Positions 47,167-55,785 of a DNA stretch of 64,000 nucleotides are shown here, one piece after another. Position 1 is the stretch's first letter. Every line of letters starts with the position of its first letter. The notes under the pieces were generated by a model. That model worked only from the letters and a program-made list of their open reading frames with translations, was not told the DNA's origin and ran no database searches. The position numbers and the translations under genes were made by a program. This DNA comes from Tsuneonella sediminis (GTDB lineage: Bacteria > Pseudomonadota > Alphaproteobacteria > Sphingomonadales > Sphingomonadaceae): positions 1,922,001 to 1,986,000 of the forward strand of contig NZ_JBNCBU010000001.1 of the NCBI RefSeq assembly GCF_051912845.1, read 5' to 3'.

Positions 47167-47715
47167 TCAGGAATCCTGTTTCAGCGCCAGGCCGTCTATC
47201 GCCGCCCAGCGGGTCCAGCCCAGCTCGCGGGCGCGATCGAAGGTCATGCCGCCGAGCGCGATCACCGGCATTTCCGCAAGCGCCGCGAGCGCGTGGAACT
47301 TTTCCGGCCCGAGCGGGACCGCGCCGGGATGCGTGCGCGTTTCGAAGACCGGCGAAAGCATCGCCGCGTCGGCTCCAGCCGCGTTGGCGTGGGCGATCTC
47401 GTGCCCGTCGTGGACAGCGGCGATGCGCAGCAGTTCGGGCGCCTCGCCGATAGCTTCGGGCGGGCCATAGGAACCCGCGGCGCCCCAGGCGCGCGCCTCG
47501 TCATCGCTTCCCGAGAGAACCGCGAGGTGGCCGCATCCAGCCGCCAGCGGCAGAAGCTCGTCCCAGCGCGCCCGGCGCGCGCGCGGGTCGAGATGGTAAT
47601 GCCGGAAGACGAACGCCGACCGCGGCGGCAGTGCCCGCAGGGCGCGTGGAAGCAATTCGTCGTTGCGGGCATCCGAAAGGAGCCACAGGTCGGGCAGGGA
47701 CTGGCGGTCGGCCAT
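47167..47715 (-). CDS. ThiE/TenI-like thiamine-phosphate-synthase family protein
   Basis: A 182-residue TIM-barrel-like protein. The C-terminal half matches the ThiE/TenI superfamily: 'GADAAMLSPVFETRTHPGA', 'LGPEKFHALA' and 'PVIALGGMTFDRARELG'. The characteristic ThiE segment D-G-V-H-L-G-Q-x-D is absent, with 'WGAAGSYGPPEA' there instead, and the protein is short. It may be a TenI-like variant or an enzyme with another substrate rather than a true thiamine phosphate synthase. The ATG at 47715 is used. It is divergent from yggS with 25 bases between starts. Confidence 0.65.
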   Translation of the reverse strand: MADRQSLPDLWLLSDARNDELLPRALRALPPRSAFVFRHYHLDPRARRARWDELLPLAAGCGHLAVLSGSDDEARAWGAAGSYGPPEAIGEAPELLRIAAVHDGHEIAHANAAGADAAMLSPVFETRTHPGAVPLGPEKFHALAALAEMPVIALGGMTFDRARELGWTRWAAIDGLALKQDS

Positions 47716-47740
47716 GACCTCGCTATAGCGCACAGCCGTC

Positions 47741-48403
47741 ATGAATGCAGCGTTGTCCCTGAGCGAAATCCACCACCGTATCGCCAGCGTCTGCCGGATC
47801 GCCCGGCGCGAACCGGGCGAAGTCACGCTCGTGGCGGTTAGCAAGACCCACGGAGCCGATGCCATCGAACCGCTGCTGGCGGCAGGTCAGACGGATTTCG
47901 GCGAGAACCGGGTACAGGAGGCACAGACGAAGTGGCCGTCCTTGCGCGAGCGCTATCCGGACGCGGTGCTGCACCTCGTCGGCAGCCTCCAGTCGAACAA
48001 GGCGCTCGATGCCGCCCGGCTGTTCGATTGCATTCACTCGCTCGACCGGCCGAGCCTGGTGACGGCGCTCGCAAAGGCTTTCGACCGGACAGGAAAGCCG
48101 GTGCCCTGCTTCGTCCAGGTCGATGTCGGGGAGGAACCGCAGAAAGGGGGCTGCGCGGTCGCCGACCTGCCGGCGCTGCTCGCCCAGGCGCGTGCCGCGG
48201 AAATCCCGGTGATCGGCCTCATGTGCGTGCCGCCGGCGGCGATCGAGCCGGCGCCGTTCTTCGCCCTGCTCGACAAACTCGCCCGCGACAACGGGATCGC
48301 CGGTCTCAGCATGGGCATGAGCGATGACTTCGAGACCGCCATCATGCTCGGCGCCACGCACATCCGGGTGGGCAGCGCGCTGTTCGGTGCGCGAAACATC
48401 TAA
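47741..48403 (+). CDS. yggS: YggS family PLP homeostasis protein
   Basis: A 220-residue PLP-binding protein with an alanine-racemase-like barrel. The PLP lysine lies in 'LVAVSKTHGADAI' (K35), and 'FGENRVQEAQTKW', 'LVGSLQSNKALDA' and 'SMGMSDDFETAI' are family signatures. YggS proteins buffer free PLP and affect amino-acid balance, but have no known catalytic activity. Close divergence from the ThiE-like gene makes a cofactor-related shared promoter region possible. Confidence 0.93.
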   Translation: MNAALSLSEIHHRIASVCRIARREPGEVTLVAVSKTHGADAIEPLLAAGQTDFGENRVQEAQTKWPSLRERYPDAVLHLVGSLQSNKALDAARLFDCIHSLDRPSLVTALAKAFDRTGKPVPCFVQVDVGEEPQKGGCAVADLPALLAQARAAEIPVIGLMCVPPAAIEPAPFFALLDKLARDNGIAGLSMGMSDDFETAIMLGATHIRVGSALFGARNI

Positions 48404-48480
48404 CGGCCCGTTAGGGACAGGTAGGGGGCCGGTGTTAACGGCAGACCCGCATACCCGCCGCTCCAGACAAGGAGTGCGCC

Positions 48481-48816
48481 ATGATTCGCTTTGCCCTTTT
48501 CGGAGCCGCTACCGCCGTCCTCGCCGTGTCGGCCCCTGCGTTCGCGCAGGTCGATGCGGACGCCGAACACGCCTTTTCGCGTGCCGCCCGCAGCTTCAAC
48601 GCCTGCCTCGCAGTGTCCGCCGCTGACGGCGGTGCCGCGGCACTCGAGAGCCGCTGCCTCGCGCAGGAAACGGCCTATCGGATCAATAGCGTCCGGCTGC
48701 ACGTTGCGCGCGGCCTCAGCGAGGCACAAGCGGCCAGCGAGACCGAAGCGGACATTGCGAACGGTCGCCGCATTTTCGGCGCCGCGCAGGCTCGGCAGCT
48801 CGCCAGCGCCCGCTGA
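48481..48816 (+). CDS. Small secreted protein of unknown function
   Basis: A 111-residue protein with a Sec signal peptide ending A-F-A-Q (about residue 22). The mature part is mostly helical with two cysteines ('NACLAV' and 'SRCLAQE'), which could form one disulfide. No family is recognised. An aaggag ribosome binding site precedes the ATG. Its TGA abuts the convergent glnD stop as TGATCA. Confidence 0.7.
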   Translation: MIRFALFGAATAVLAVSAPAFAQVDADAEHAFSRAARSFNACLAVSAADGGAAALESRCLAQETAYRINSVRLHVARGLSEAQAASETEADIANGRRIFGAAQARQLASAR

Positions 48817-51576
48817 TCAGGCGTTCTCGAGTTCCGCCTGCCGCTCGTCGCTCGACGCGGCGAGAAGGGTCTCCTCGATCGTCTTCAGCCGCGCCGGGCT
48901 GGTTACCTTGCCTCCGGTAAGGTCCGTCACATAAAAGGTGTCCGCCGCGCGCTCGCCATAGTTGGTGATGTGCGCCGAGTGGACCACCAGCCGGCTTTCG
49001 AACAGCGCGCGCGCGAGGCGATTGAGCAGGGCTGCGCGGTCTCGCGCGTTCACCTCGATCACCGTGAAGCGGCCCGACGCCTGGTTGTCGAACGTTACCA
49101 CCGGGCTCACATCGAACGCCCTGGCGCGGCTGTGCGGTAACGGGCGTTTCGCCAGTTCGGGAACGAGCGCGCGCCGGTTGGCCAGCGCATCGGCGATCGA
49201 CACCTCGAGGCGCCTGAGCTGGGCTTCCTCGCTGAATGGCAACCCATGGGGGTCCTGGACCAGGAAGTTGTCCACCGCCCAGCCGGTCCGGGTGGTGTGA
49301 ATGCGCGCATCGATGATGTTCGCGCCCGCGAGGTGAATCCCCCCGGCAATGCGGTAGAACAGCCCCGGATGATCGGCGGCGATCACGGTCACCAGCGTGG
49401 CCCCGCGCGAGGGATAGACCTCACAGTGGACCGACAGGTTGTCCTGTTCCTCGTGCGCGGCATCGTAATGGGCGATGTTGAGCGCGATGATGTCCTCAGG
49501 CTCGGCGATCCAGTAGGCGTCGTCGAATCGATCGGCATAGAGCCGCAACAGGTCCTTCCTGTCGCCGAGCAATCCGGCTACCGCCTCCTTCTTCGCGCCA
49601 ACGCGTTCCTTTCGCCCGTGCTTCATGTGGCCAAGCCGCAGGCGCTCCATCGCCTGGTCGTTCAGTTCGCCGAGCAGCTGGCCCTTCCAGCTGTTCCAGG
49701 TGCCCGGACCGACCGCGCGAATGTCGACCGCGGTCAGGATCATCAGGTTGCGCAAGCGCTCGACGCTCTGCACCTGGCTGACGAAATCCTCGATCGTCTG
49801 GGGGTCGGTCAGGTCGCGCTTGAACGCGGTCGCGCTCATCAGGAGATGCGCCCGCACGAGCCAGGCGACCAGCGCGGTCTCGCCGCCGTCGAGCCCGAAG
49901 CGTGGGCACAGTTCCTCTGCCACCTCCGCCCCCAGCACCGAGTGATCGCCGCCGCGCCCCTTCGCGATATCGTGCAGCAGCACCGCGACATAGATCGCCC
50001 GGCGGCTCGCGATCTCGTGGATCAGCCGGCTGGCGCGCGGGTGGTCGGCGGTCAGCTCTCCCCTCTCGATCCGGGACAGCAGGCCGATCGCCCGGATCGT
50101 GTGCTCGTCGACCGTATAATGATGATACATGTCGAACTGCATCTGCGCGTTGACCCGTCCGAAATCGGGCACGAAACGTCCGAACACGCCGGTCTCGTTC
50201 ATCCAGCGCAGCACCGTTTCGGGATCGTTGCGACCCGCGAGCAGGTCGAGGAACAGCGCGTTCGCGCGCGGGTCCTCGCGCACCTCGCGCCGGATTAGCC
50301 CCGAATCGCGCGCGGCCTGGCGCATCGTCTCGGGGTGGATTTCCAGCCCGTTGGCCTCGGCAAGCTGGAAGACCTCGATCAGCCGGACCGGGTCCTTGCG
50401 GAACCAGTCGTCGCCGGGACTCGCGATGCGGCCGCCGAATACCTTGTATCCCTTCAGGTCGCGGGCGCGCGGCGTGAACCCGGCAAGCAGTCCCTTGCGC
50501 ATGCGCGACCGGGCGAATTGTTCGTCGATATGGGCGAGGAAAACGCCGGTCAGCGATCCGACCCGCTTGGCCTGCAGAAAATAGAACTGCATGAACCGCT
50601 CGACCGCGCTCTTGCCGGGGCGGTCGGCGAAGTTCATCCTCGCGGCGACGGCGCGCTGGAGATCGAACGTGAGCCGGTCCTCGGCGCGTCCGGTGATCGT
50701 GTGCAGGTGGCAGCGGACCGCGAGCATGAACCCTTCGGCCCGGCGGAAGCTGCGGTATTCCGCCTGGGTGAACAGGCCGACGTCGACGAGGTCGGCGGCG
50801 ACGCGCACCTTGTGGATGTACTTGCCGATCCAGTAGAGCGTCTGGAGGTCGCGCAGGCCGCCCTTGCCGTCCTTGACGTTGGGTTCGACGACGTAGCGGC
50901 TGTCGCCCATCCGCCGGTGCCGCGCATTGCGTTCCTCGAGCTTGTCAGCGACGAACTGGCGCTCGGTGCCCTTGACCACCTCGTCGGCGAAGCGGCGGCT
51001 GACCTCGTCGTACAGATCCTGATCGCCCCAGACGTAACGCCCTTCGAGCAGCGCCGTGCGGATCGTGAGGTCGGACTTTGCCATCCGGATGGTCTCGTCG
51101 ACCGACCGGCTCGAATGGCCGACCTTCAGGCCCAGGTCCCACAGGTAATAGAGGATCGCCTCGATCGCCTGTTCGCACCAGGGGGCCTGCCGCGTGGGGT
51201 GAATGAAAGCGATATCGACGTCCGAATGGGGGGCCATCTCGGCGCGGCCGTATCCGCCGACCGCGACAAGGGTCAGCCGCTCGGCGGTGGACCGGTTCAC
51301 CGCCGGGTAGACGTCGGTGACGACGTGGTCGTGGATCGTGCGGACGACCTGGTCGACCAGGAACGAATGGCCCCCGGCGATTTCGTGACCTGCGCTCGGC
51401 CGTTCGTCGAGCCGCCGGTCGAGCTCGGCGCGGCCGGCCTCGAGCGCGGCCTTCAGGGCCCTGACGATGTCGGGCCGCGCCTTGTCGCCCCTTTCGGCGG
51501 CAAGCCTGGTGATGTCGTCGGCGAGGGCGCGGCGGTCGACGACCTCGCGCTGGTTCGGGATGCGCGGCTGGTTCAA
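48817..51576 (-). CDS. glnD: [Protein-PII] uridylyltransferase/uridylyl-removing enzyme
   Basis: GlnD adds and removes UMP on PII proteins according to glutamine, controlling nitrogen assimilation. From the chosen start it has 919 residues: nucleotidyltransferase domain ('GGYGRAEMAPHSDVDIAF', with D-V-D), a linker domain, an HD domain ('VLLHDIAKGRGGDHS') and two C-terminal ACT domains ('VTVIAADHPGLFYRIAGG', 'IEVNARDRAALLNRLA'). The start is a TTG at 51576 that overlaps the upstream ligase stop as TTGA and gives MNQPRIPNQREVV; the longer frame runs into the ligase. Confidence 0.95.
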   Translation of the reverse strand: MNQPRIPNQREVVDRRALADDITRLAAERGDKARPDIVRALKAALEAGRAELDRRLDERPSAGHEIAGGHSFLVDQVVRTIHDHVVTDVYPAVNRSTAERLTLVAVGGYGRAEMAPHSDVDIAFIHPTRQAPWCEQAIEAILYYLWDLGLKVGHSSRSVDETIRMAKSDLTIRTALLEGRYVWGDQDLYDEVSRRFADEVVKGTERQFVADKLEERNARHRRMGDSRYVVEPNVKDGKGGLRDLQTLYWIGKYIHKVRVAADLVDVGLFTQAEYRSFRRAEGFMLAVRCHLHTITGRAEDRLTFDLQRAVAARMNFADRPGKSAVERFMQFYFLQAKRVGSLTGVFLAHIDEQFARSRMRKGLLAGFTPRARDLKGYKVFGGRIASPGDDWFRKDPVRLIEVFQLAEANGLEIHPETMRQAARDSGLIRREVREDPRANALFLDLLAGRNDPETVLRWMNETGVFGRFVPDFGRVNAQMQFDMYHHYTVDEHTIRAIGLLSRIERGELTADHPRASRLIHEIASRRAIYVAVLLHDIAKGRGGDHSVLGAEVAEELCPRFGLDGGETALVAWLVRAHLLMSATAFKRDLTDPQTIEDFVSQVQSVERLRNLMILTAVDIRAVGPGTWNSWKGQLLGELNDQAMERLRLGHMKHGRKERVGAKKEAVAGLLGDRKDLLRLYADRFDDAYWIAEPEDIIALNIAHYDAAHEEQDNLSVHCEVYPSRGATLVTVIAADHPGLFYRIAGGIHLAGANIIDARIHTTRTGWAVDNFLVQDPHGLPFSEEAQLRRLEVSIADALANRRALVPELAKRPLPHSRARAFDVSPVVTFDNQASGRFTVIEVNARDRAALLNRLARALFESRLVVHSAHITNYGERAADTFYVTDLTGGKVTSPARLKTIEETLLAASSDERQAELENA

Positions 51577-53279
51577 GCGGCTCCCGTCTCTTCGGCGCGG
51601 TTCTCGAAGCGCGATCGCAGCGCCCGCTTGTCGATCTTCTGGGTGCCTAGCCGCGGCAGCGCTTCGTCGGTCGCCCACAGGTATTGCGGGATCTTGAACC
51701 TGGCGAGGCGCTCGGCAAGGAATTCCTTGAGGTCGTCAGGCTCGACCGAGTGGCCGTCCTTGGCGACGTAGACCGCGGCGGGGATCTCTCCGAGCCGCTC
51801 GTCCGGCAGGCCGAAGACCGAGCATTCGGCGATGTGCGGGTGGGCGTAGATCTCCTGCTCGACCTCGATGCAGCTGATGTTCTCGCCCCCGCGGATGATG
51901 ATGTCCTTCTTGCGGTCGACGATGAACAGGTAGCCGTCCTCGTCGAGGTAACCGAGGTCGCCGGTGCGGAAATAGGCGTCGTCGGTATAGGCGTTGCGGG
52001 TGGCGTCCTCGTTCTTCCAGTAGCCAAGGAAGTTGCACACCGAGCGGATGCAGACCTCGCCCACCTGCCCCTGCGCGACCGGCTTGCCGACGTCGTCGAG
52101 TATGGCGAGGTCGACCAGCGGCCTCGAAGCGGTGCCGGTCGAGCCGGGTTTTGCCATGTAGTTCTCGTTGAGATTGCCGGCGCCGACCGCGTTGGTTTCG
52201 GTCAGGCCATAGCCCAGCAGCGGATAGCCGTCGGGAAACGCCTCGCGAATCCGGTTGACATGCTCGGGTGGGCGCGGCGCGCCGCCGGCGGCAAAGCTCT
52301 TGCACTGCGACAGGTCGTACTTGTCGCGGTCCGGGTGGGTCGCCAGTTCGAAGCTCATCAGCGGCACGCCGACGAAATAGGTTATCTTCTCCTCGTCGAG
52401 CAGGCGCAGCGCCTCGGACGCGTCCCACTTGGGCATGAGCACCAGCTTGCGGCCCAGCGCGAAGCTTTGCAGGAACAGCGGGATCTCTCCCGTGACGTGG
52501 AACAGGGGCACCGCGACGAGTGCGCTCGGCTGCACTGTCGGCGCCTCGTCACGCTCGGTCAGGATCTGGAGTATCATCGCGGTCTGCGCGACGTAGTTCA
52601 TCACCCCGCTGACGACGCCGAGGTGATCCGAATAGGCCCCCTTGGGCGAGCCGGTGCTGCCCGAGGTATAGAGGATCGTCGCCAGATCGTTCGGGCCGAG
52701 GACTCCGAGCATTTTCGCGGCGGTATCGCCTTCGCCCCAGATCGGTTCGAGTCCGGCCGAGGGCGGGCCGTCGTGGGTGAACACGATCGTCTTGCCACCG
52801 CGCTCGATTCCGTCGAGCCGCGCGGCGCGCTGCGGGTCTGCAAGGACCAGCGAACATTCGCACAAGTCGATTCCGAAGGCGAGTTCCTCGCCGGTCCACC
52901 ATCCGTTCAGAAGCGTGGCGCAGCCCCCGCCCATCAGCACGCCGAGATAGGCGACGATCCAGTTGGCCGAATTGCGAGCCGCAATGCCCACGCGGTCGCC
53001 CCGCTGCATCCCGTGGCGGGTGACAAGGCCGTGCGCGACATGGGCCGCAGCATCGTACACCTCACCGAAGGTCATCCGATGATCGCCATCGACGATGAAC
53101 AGCTTGTCCTTGTGAAGGTTCGCGAAGTGGGCGACGTAGTGCGCCAGCGTCGGCGGGGCATTGACGAAGGCGGGCATCGCAACGCCGCGCCGCTCGATCA
53201 TGTGGGTTTCGAACATCTGGCCGGCCCCGGTCATCTGGTCCGAAATGCGCTGGATGTCCCTGTCGAGCTCTGTCGCCAT
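51573..53279 (-). CDS. AMP-dependent acyl-CoA synthetase
   Basis: A 568-residue adenylate-forming ligase. The P-loop reads 'TILYTSGSTGSPKGA', then 'YGLTETNAVG', 'RTGDLGYLDEDGYLFIVDRK' and the catalytic lysine in 'RLGTQKIDKRALR'. It resembles fatty or aromatic acyl-CoA ligases of lipid catabolism; the substrate is unknown. The ATG at 53279 follows a purine-rich gaggaa; a longer frame upstream is not conserved. The stop overlaps the glnD start, making an odd ligase-glnD pair. It is divergent from lgt. Confidence 0.9.
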   Translation of the reverse strand: MATELDRDIQRISDQMTGAGQMFETHMIERRGVAMPAFVNAPPTLAHYVAHFANLHKDKLFIVDGDHRMTFGEVYDAAAHVAHGLVTRHGMQRGDRVGIAARNSANWIVAYLGVLMGGGCATLLNGWWTGEELAFGIDLCECSLVLADPQRAARLDGIERGGKTIVFTHDGPPSAGLEPIWGEGDTAAKMLGVLGPNDLATILYTSGSTGSPKGAYSDHLGVVSGVMNYVAQTAMILQILTERDEAPTVQPSALVAVPLFHVTGEIPLFLQSFALGRKLVLMPKWDASEALRLLDEEKITYFVGVPLMSFELATHPDRDKYDLSQCKSFAAGGAPRPPEHVNRIREAFPDGYPLLGYGLTETNAVGAGNLNENYMAKPGSTGTASRPLVDLAILDDVGKPVAQGQVGEVCIRSVCNFLGYWKNEDATRNAYTDDAYFRTGDLGYLDEDGYLFIVDRKKDIIIRGGENISCIEVEQEIYAHPHIAECSVFGLPDERLGEIPAAVYVAKDGHSVEPDDLKEFLAERLARFKIPQYLWATDEALPRLGTQKIDKRALRSRFENRAEETGAA

Positions 53280-53393
53280 CGATTCCTCTTCCGCTTCTTG
53301 CCGCCGGGGTTTCGTCCGTCGCCGCGCTATGCCAAAGACGCGCGCAACAACGGACATCCACCGTGCGGGATGCTCCAACGGTAAGGATCAAAC

Positions 53394-54293
53394 GTGCTGC
53401 TGTCACTACTCGCCGCCGCTGCTCAGCAAGCGGGCCAGGACGCCGGGAACTACCTCCATTTCGAGGACCTCGGACTCCGTAGGGGAATCGACCTCGGGTT
53501 CTTCGAGCTCAGGTTCTATTCGCTCGCCTACCTCGCCGGGATCGTGCTGGGGTACTGGCACCTGACCCGCATGATCAAGGCACCCGGCAGCCCCATGGCC
53601 CAGCGCCACGCCGACGACCTGTTCTTCTACTGCACGATCGGGATCATCCTGGGCGGACGGCTCGGCTACGCGCTGTTCTATTCGCCCGATTTCTACCTGC
53701 TCACTCATCCTCTCGAGTTCTTCAAGCTGTGGGAAGGAGGAATGAGCTTTCACGGCGGCGTGCTGGGCGTGCTGGCGGCGATCGCCTGGGTCTGCCGGCA
53801 GGGCAAGATCAGCTTCCTGCGCACCGCCGACTACATCGCCGTTTGCGTACCGTTCGGCATGCTGTTCGGACGGCTGGCGAATTTCGTGAACGGCGAACTG
53901 TGGGGCCGCGTCGCGGGGCCGGACGTGCCGTGGGCGATGATCTTTCCCGAGGATCCGACTCAGCTCGCCCGCCACCCGAGCCAGCTCTACCAGGCGGGGC
54001 TCGAGGGCGCGCTCATGGTCGTCGTCATGCTGCTGCTATTCTGGAAAACCCGCGCGCGCTGGCGGCCGGGACTTCTGGTCGGCGCCTTCACCGCCGGGAT
54101 CGGCATGGCGCGCTTCGTGACCGAGTTCTTCCGCGAACCCGACGCCCAACTGCAGGAATTCGCCCGTTCGACCGGGCTCAGCATGGGCCAGTGGCTGACC
54201 ATCCCCCTGATCCTCGTCGGGGTGTTCTTCGTGGTCCGCGCCCTGACCCGGCCGCCTCTGGGGAGCCAGCCGGCGCAACCCGCCGCGGCATGA
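53394..54293 (+). CDS. lgt: Prolipoprotein diacylglyceryl transferase
   Basis: Lgt attaches diacylglycerol to the lipobox cysteine of prolipoproteins in the inner membrane; it would modify lipoproteins such as the MsrA and PstS of this window. It has 299 residues with about seven membrane helices, the 'MSFHGGVLG' motif and the Lgt signature 'GRLANFVNGELWGR'. Translation starts at a GTG at 53394 after taagga. Its stop overlaps the next gene's start as ATGA. Confidence 0.96.
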   Translation: MLLSLLAAAAQQAGQDAGNYLHFEDLGLRRGIDLGFFELRFYSLAYLAGIVLGYWHLTRMIKAPGSPMAQRHADDLFFYCTIGIILGGRLGYALFYSPDFYLLTHPLEFFKLWEGGMSFHGGVLGVLAAIAWVCRQGKISFLRTADYIAVCVPFGMLFGRLANFVNGELWGRVAGPDVPWAMIFPEDPTQLARHPSQLYQAGLEGALMVVVMLLLFWKTRARWRPGLLVGAFTAGIGMARFVTEFFREPDAQLQEFARSTGLSMGQWLTIPLILVGVFFVVRALTRPPLGSQPAQPAAA

Positions 54294-55366
54294 CGGGCGC
54301 GCCCGCGACCCCGCACGCGCGCCCGCTGGCCGACGTGTTCCGCCGGCTGATCCGGACGGCGGGGCCGATCAGCCTCGCGCACTTCATGGCGGAATCGAAC
54401 GCGCGGTACTATACCACGCGCGACCCGCTGGGCGCGGCCGGCGATTTCGTCACCGCGCCCGAGATCAGCCAGATGTTCGGTGAGCTCGTGGGGCTGTGGC
54501 TGGCGGATATCTGGATCCGGGCAGGTCGGCCCGACCCGGTCGCTTATGTCGAACTGGGCCCGGGGCGCGGGACGTTGAGCCTCGACGCGCTGCGCGCGAT
54601 GAACCGGTATGGCTTCTCGCCCGAGGTGCACTTCGTCGAAAGCTCGCCCGCGCTGGCGAGTATCCAGCGCGAGGCGGTTCCGCAGGCACGGTTTCACGGC
54701 GACCTCGCGACGCTGCCCGCCGACCGCCCGCTGCTGGTGGTCGGCAATGAATTTCTCGACGCGCTGCCTGTGCGCCAGCTGGTGCGCGCGGCCGAGGGGT
54801 GGCGCGAGCGCATGGTCGGCCTCGACGGCGAAAGCTTCGTCTACACGATCGGCGCGCAGCCGATGGACGCGGCAGTCCCGCCGGAGTGGCGCGATGGGCG
54901 CCAGGGAACGATCATCGAGACGAGCCCAGCGGCCTCCACGGTCGTCGGCGAAATCGCCGGACGGTTGGCCGCGCAGGGCGGGTGCGCGCTGCTGATCGAC
55001 TACGGCCACGCGGATAACCGCTCAGGCTCCACACTCCAGGCGGTTCGCGCGCACCGCAAGGTCGACCCGTTCTCGGCTCCGGGCGAGGCGGACCTGACCG
55101 CGCACGTGGATTTCGCCACGCTGGCCGCGGTGGCTCAGGCGCACGGCGCAAGGTGGATGGGAACACCGACCCAGGGGCAATGGCTCAGGGCGCTCGGCAT
55201 CGACACGCGGACCGACGCGCTCGCCGCCCGCGCGCCCGGCCAGCGCGCCAAACTCATGGCCGCGCGCGACCGGCTTGTCGCCGACGACCAGATGGGCCAC
55301 CTGTTCAAGGTCATGGGCCTTGCCGCACGTGGATGGCCGCATGGCGTCGGCTTCGAAGAGGAGTGA
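54290..55366 (+). CDS. MidA/NDUFAF7-type SAM-dependent methyltransferase
   Basis: A 358-residue class I methyltransferase. The SAM motif is 'AYVELGPGRGTLSLDALR', and the early segment 'YYTTRDPLGAAGDFVTAPEI' and 'VGNEFLDALPVRQ' are diagnostic of the NDUFAF7/MidA family, which methylates an arginine of complex I in mitochondria. A similar role in bacterial complex I is plausible but unproven here. It overlaps lgt by ATGA and the DUF2147 gene by GTGA. Confidence 0.9.
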   Translation: MTGAPATPHARPLADVFRRLIRTAGPISLAHFMAESNARYYTTRDPLGAAGDFVTAPEISQMFGELVGLWLADIWIRAGRPDPVAYVELGPGRGTLSLDALRAMNRYGFSPEVHFVESSPALASIQREAVPQARFHGDLATLPADRPLLVVGNEFLDALPVRQLVRAAEGWRERMVGLDGESFVYTIGAQPMDAAVPPEWRDGRQGTIIETSPAASTVVGEIAGRLAAQGGCALLIDYGHADNRSGSTLQAVRAHRKVDPFSAPGEADLTAHVDFATLAAVAQAHGARWMGTPTQGQWLRALGIDTRTDALAARAPGQRAKLMAARDRLVADDQMGHLFKVMGLAARGWPHGVGFEEE

Positions 55367-55785
55367 ATCGGTTGCTGAAGGCTCCCATTGCCCTCGCCGC
55401 GCTCATCCTGTCGGCCCCGCTCGCGGCGGCCGCACCGATCGACGGGCTGTGGACCACCGAGGAGAAGAGCGGACAGGTCCGCATCGCGGATTGCGGCTCG
55501 GCGCGCTGCGGGCGACTGGTCCGCTTCCTCGAGGTCCCGCCGCAAGGCGTCGATCAGCGCGACGTCAACAATCCCGACAGGGCGCTGCGCAACCGGCGCG
55601 TCCTCGGCCTGGCTATCCTCAGCGGCTTTCGCGCCGACGGCGATCTCTGGCGGGGATCCATTTACGATCCCAAGAGCGGGCGCTCGTATCGTTCGGTGTT
55701 GCGGCGCAGGGACGCCGCCACGCTAGAGGTCAAGGGTTGTCTCGGGCCGTTCTGCCAGACGCAGCTGTGGAAGCGCGCCGACTGA
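55363..55785 (+). CDS. Secreted DUF2147 domain protein
   Basis: A 140-residue exported protein starting at a GTG that overlaps the MidA stop (GTGA) behind a gaagaggag site. Residues 1-24 form a signal peptide ending A-A-A-A. The mature domain shows the DUF2147 pattern 'IDGLWTTEEKSGQVRIADCG', 'GLAILSGFRADGDLWRG' and 'YDPKSGRSYRSVL'. Function is unknown. Its TGA abuts the stop of the convergent ABC gene as TGATCA. Confidence 0.85.
   Translation: MNRLLKAPIALAALILSAPLAAAAPIDGLWTTEEKSGQVRIADCGSARCGRLVRFLEVPPQGVDQRDVNNPDRALRNRRVLGLAILSGFRADGDLWRGSIYDPKSGRSYRSVLRRRDAATLEVKGCLGPFCQTQLWKRAD

Noticed and set aside
53729..54289. Upstream extension of the MidA-type methyltransferase frame
   Set aside because: It overlaps lgt in another frame and has no homology; the ATGA overlap at 54290 marks the real start.
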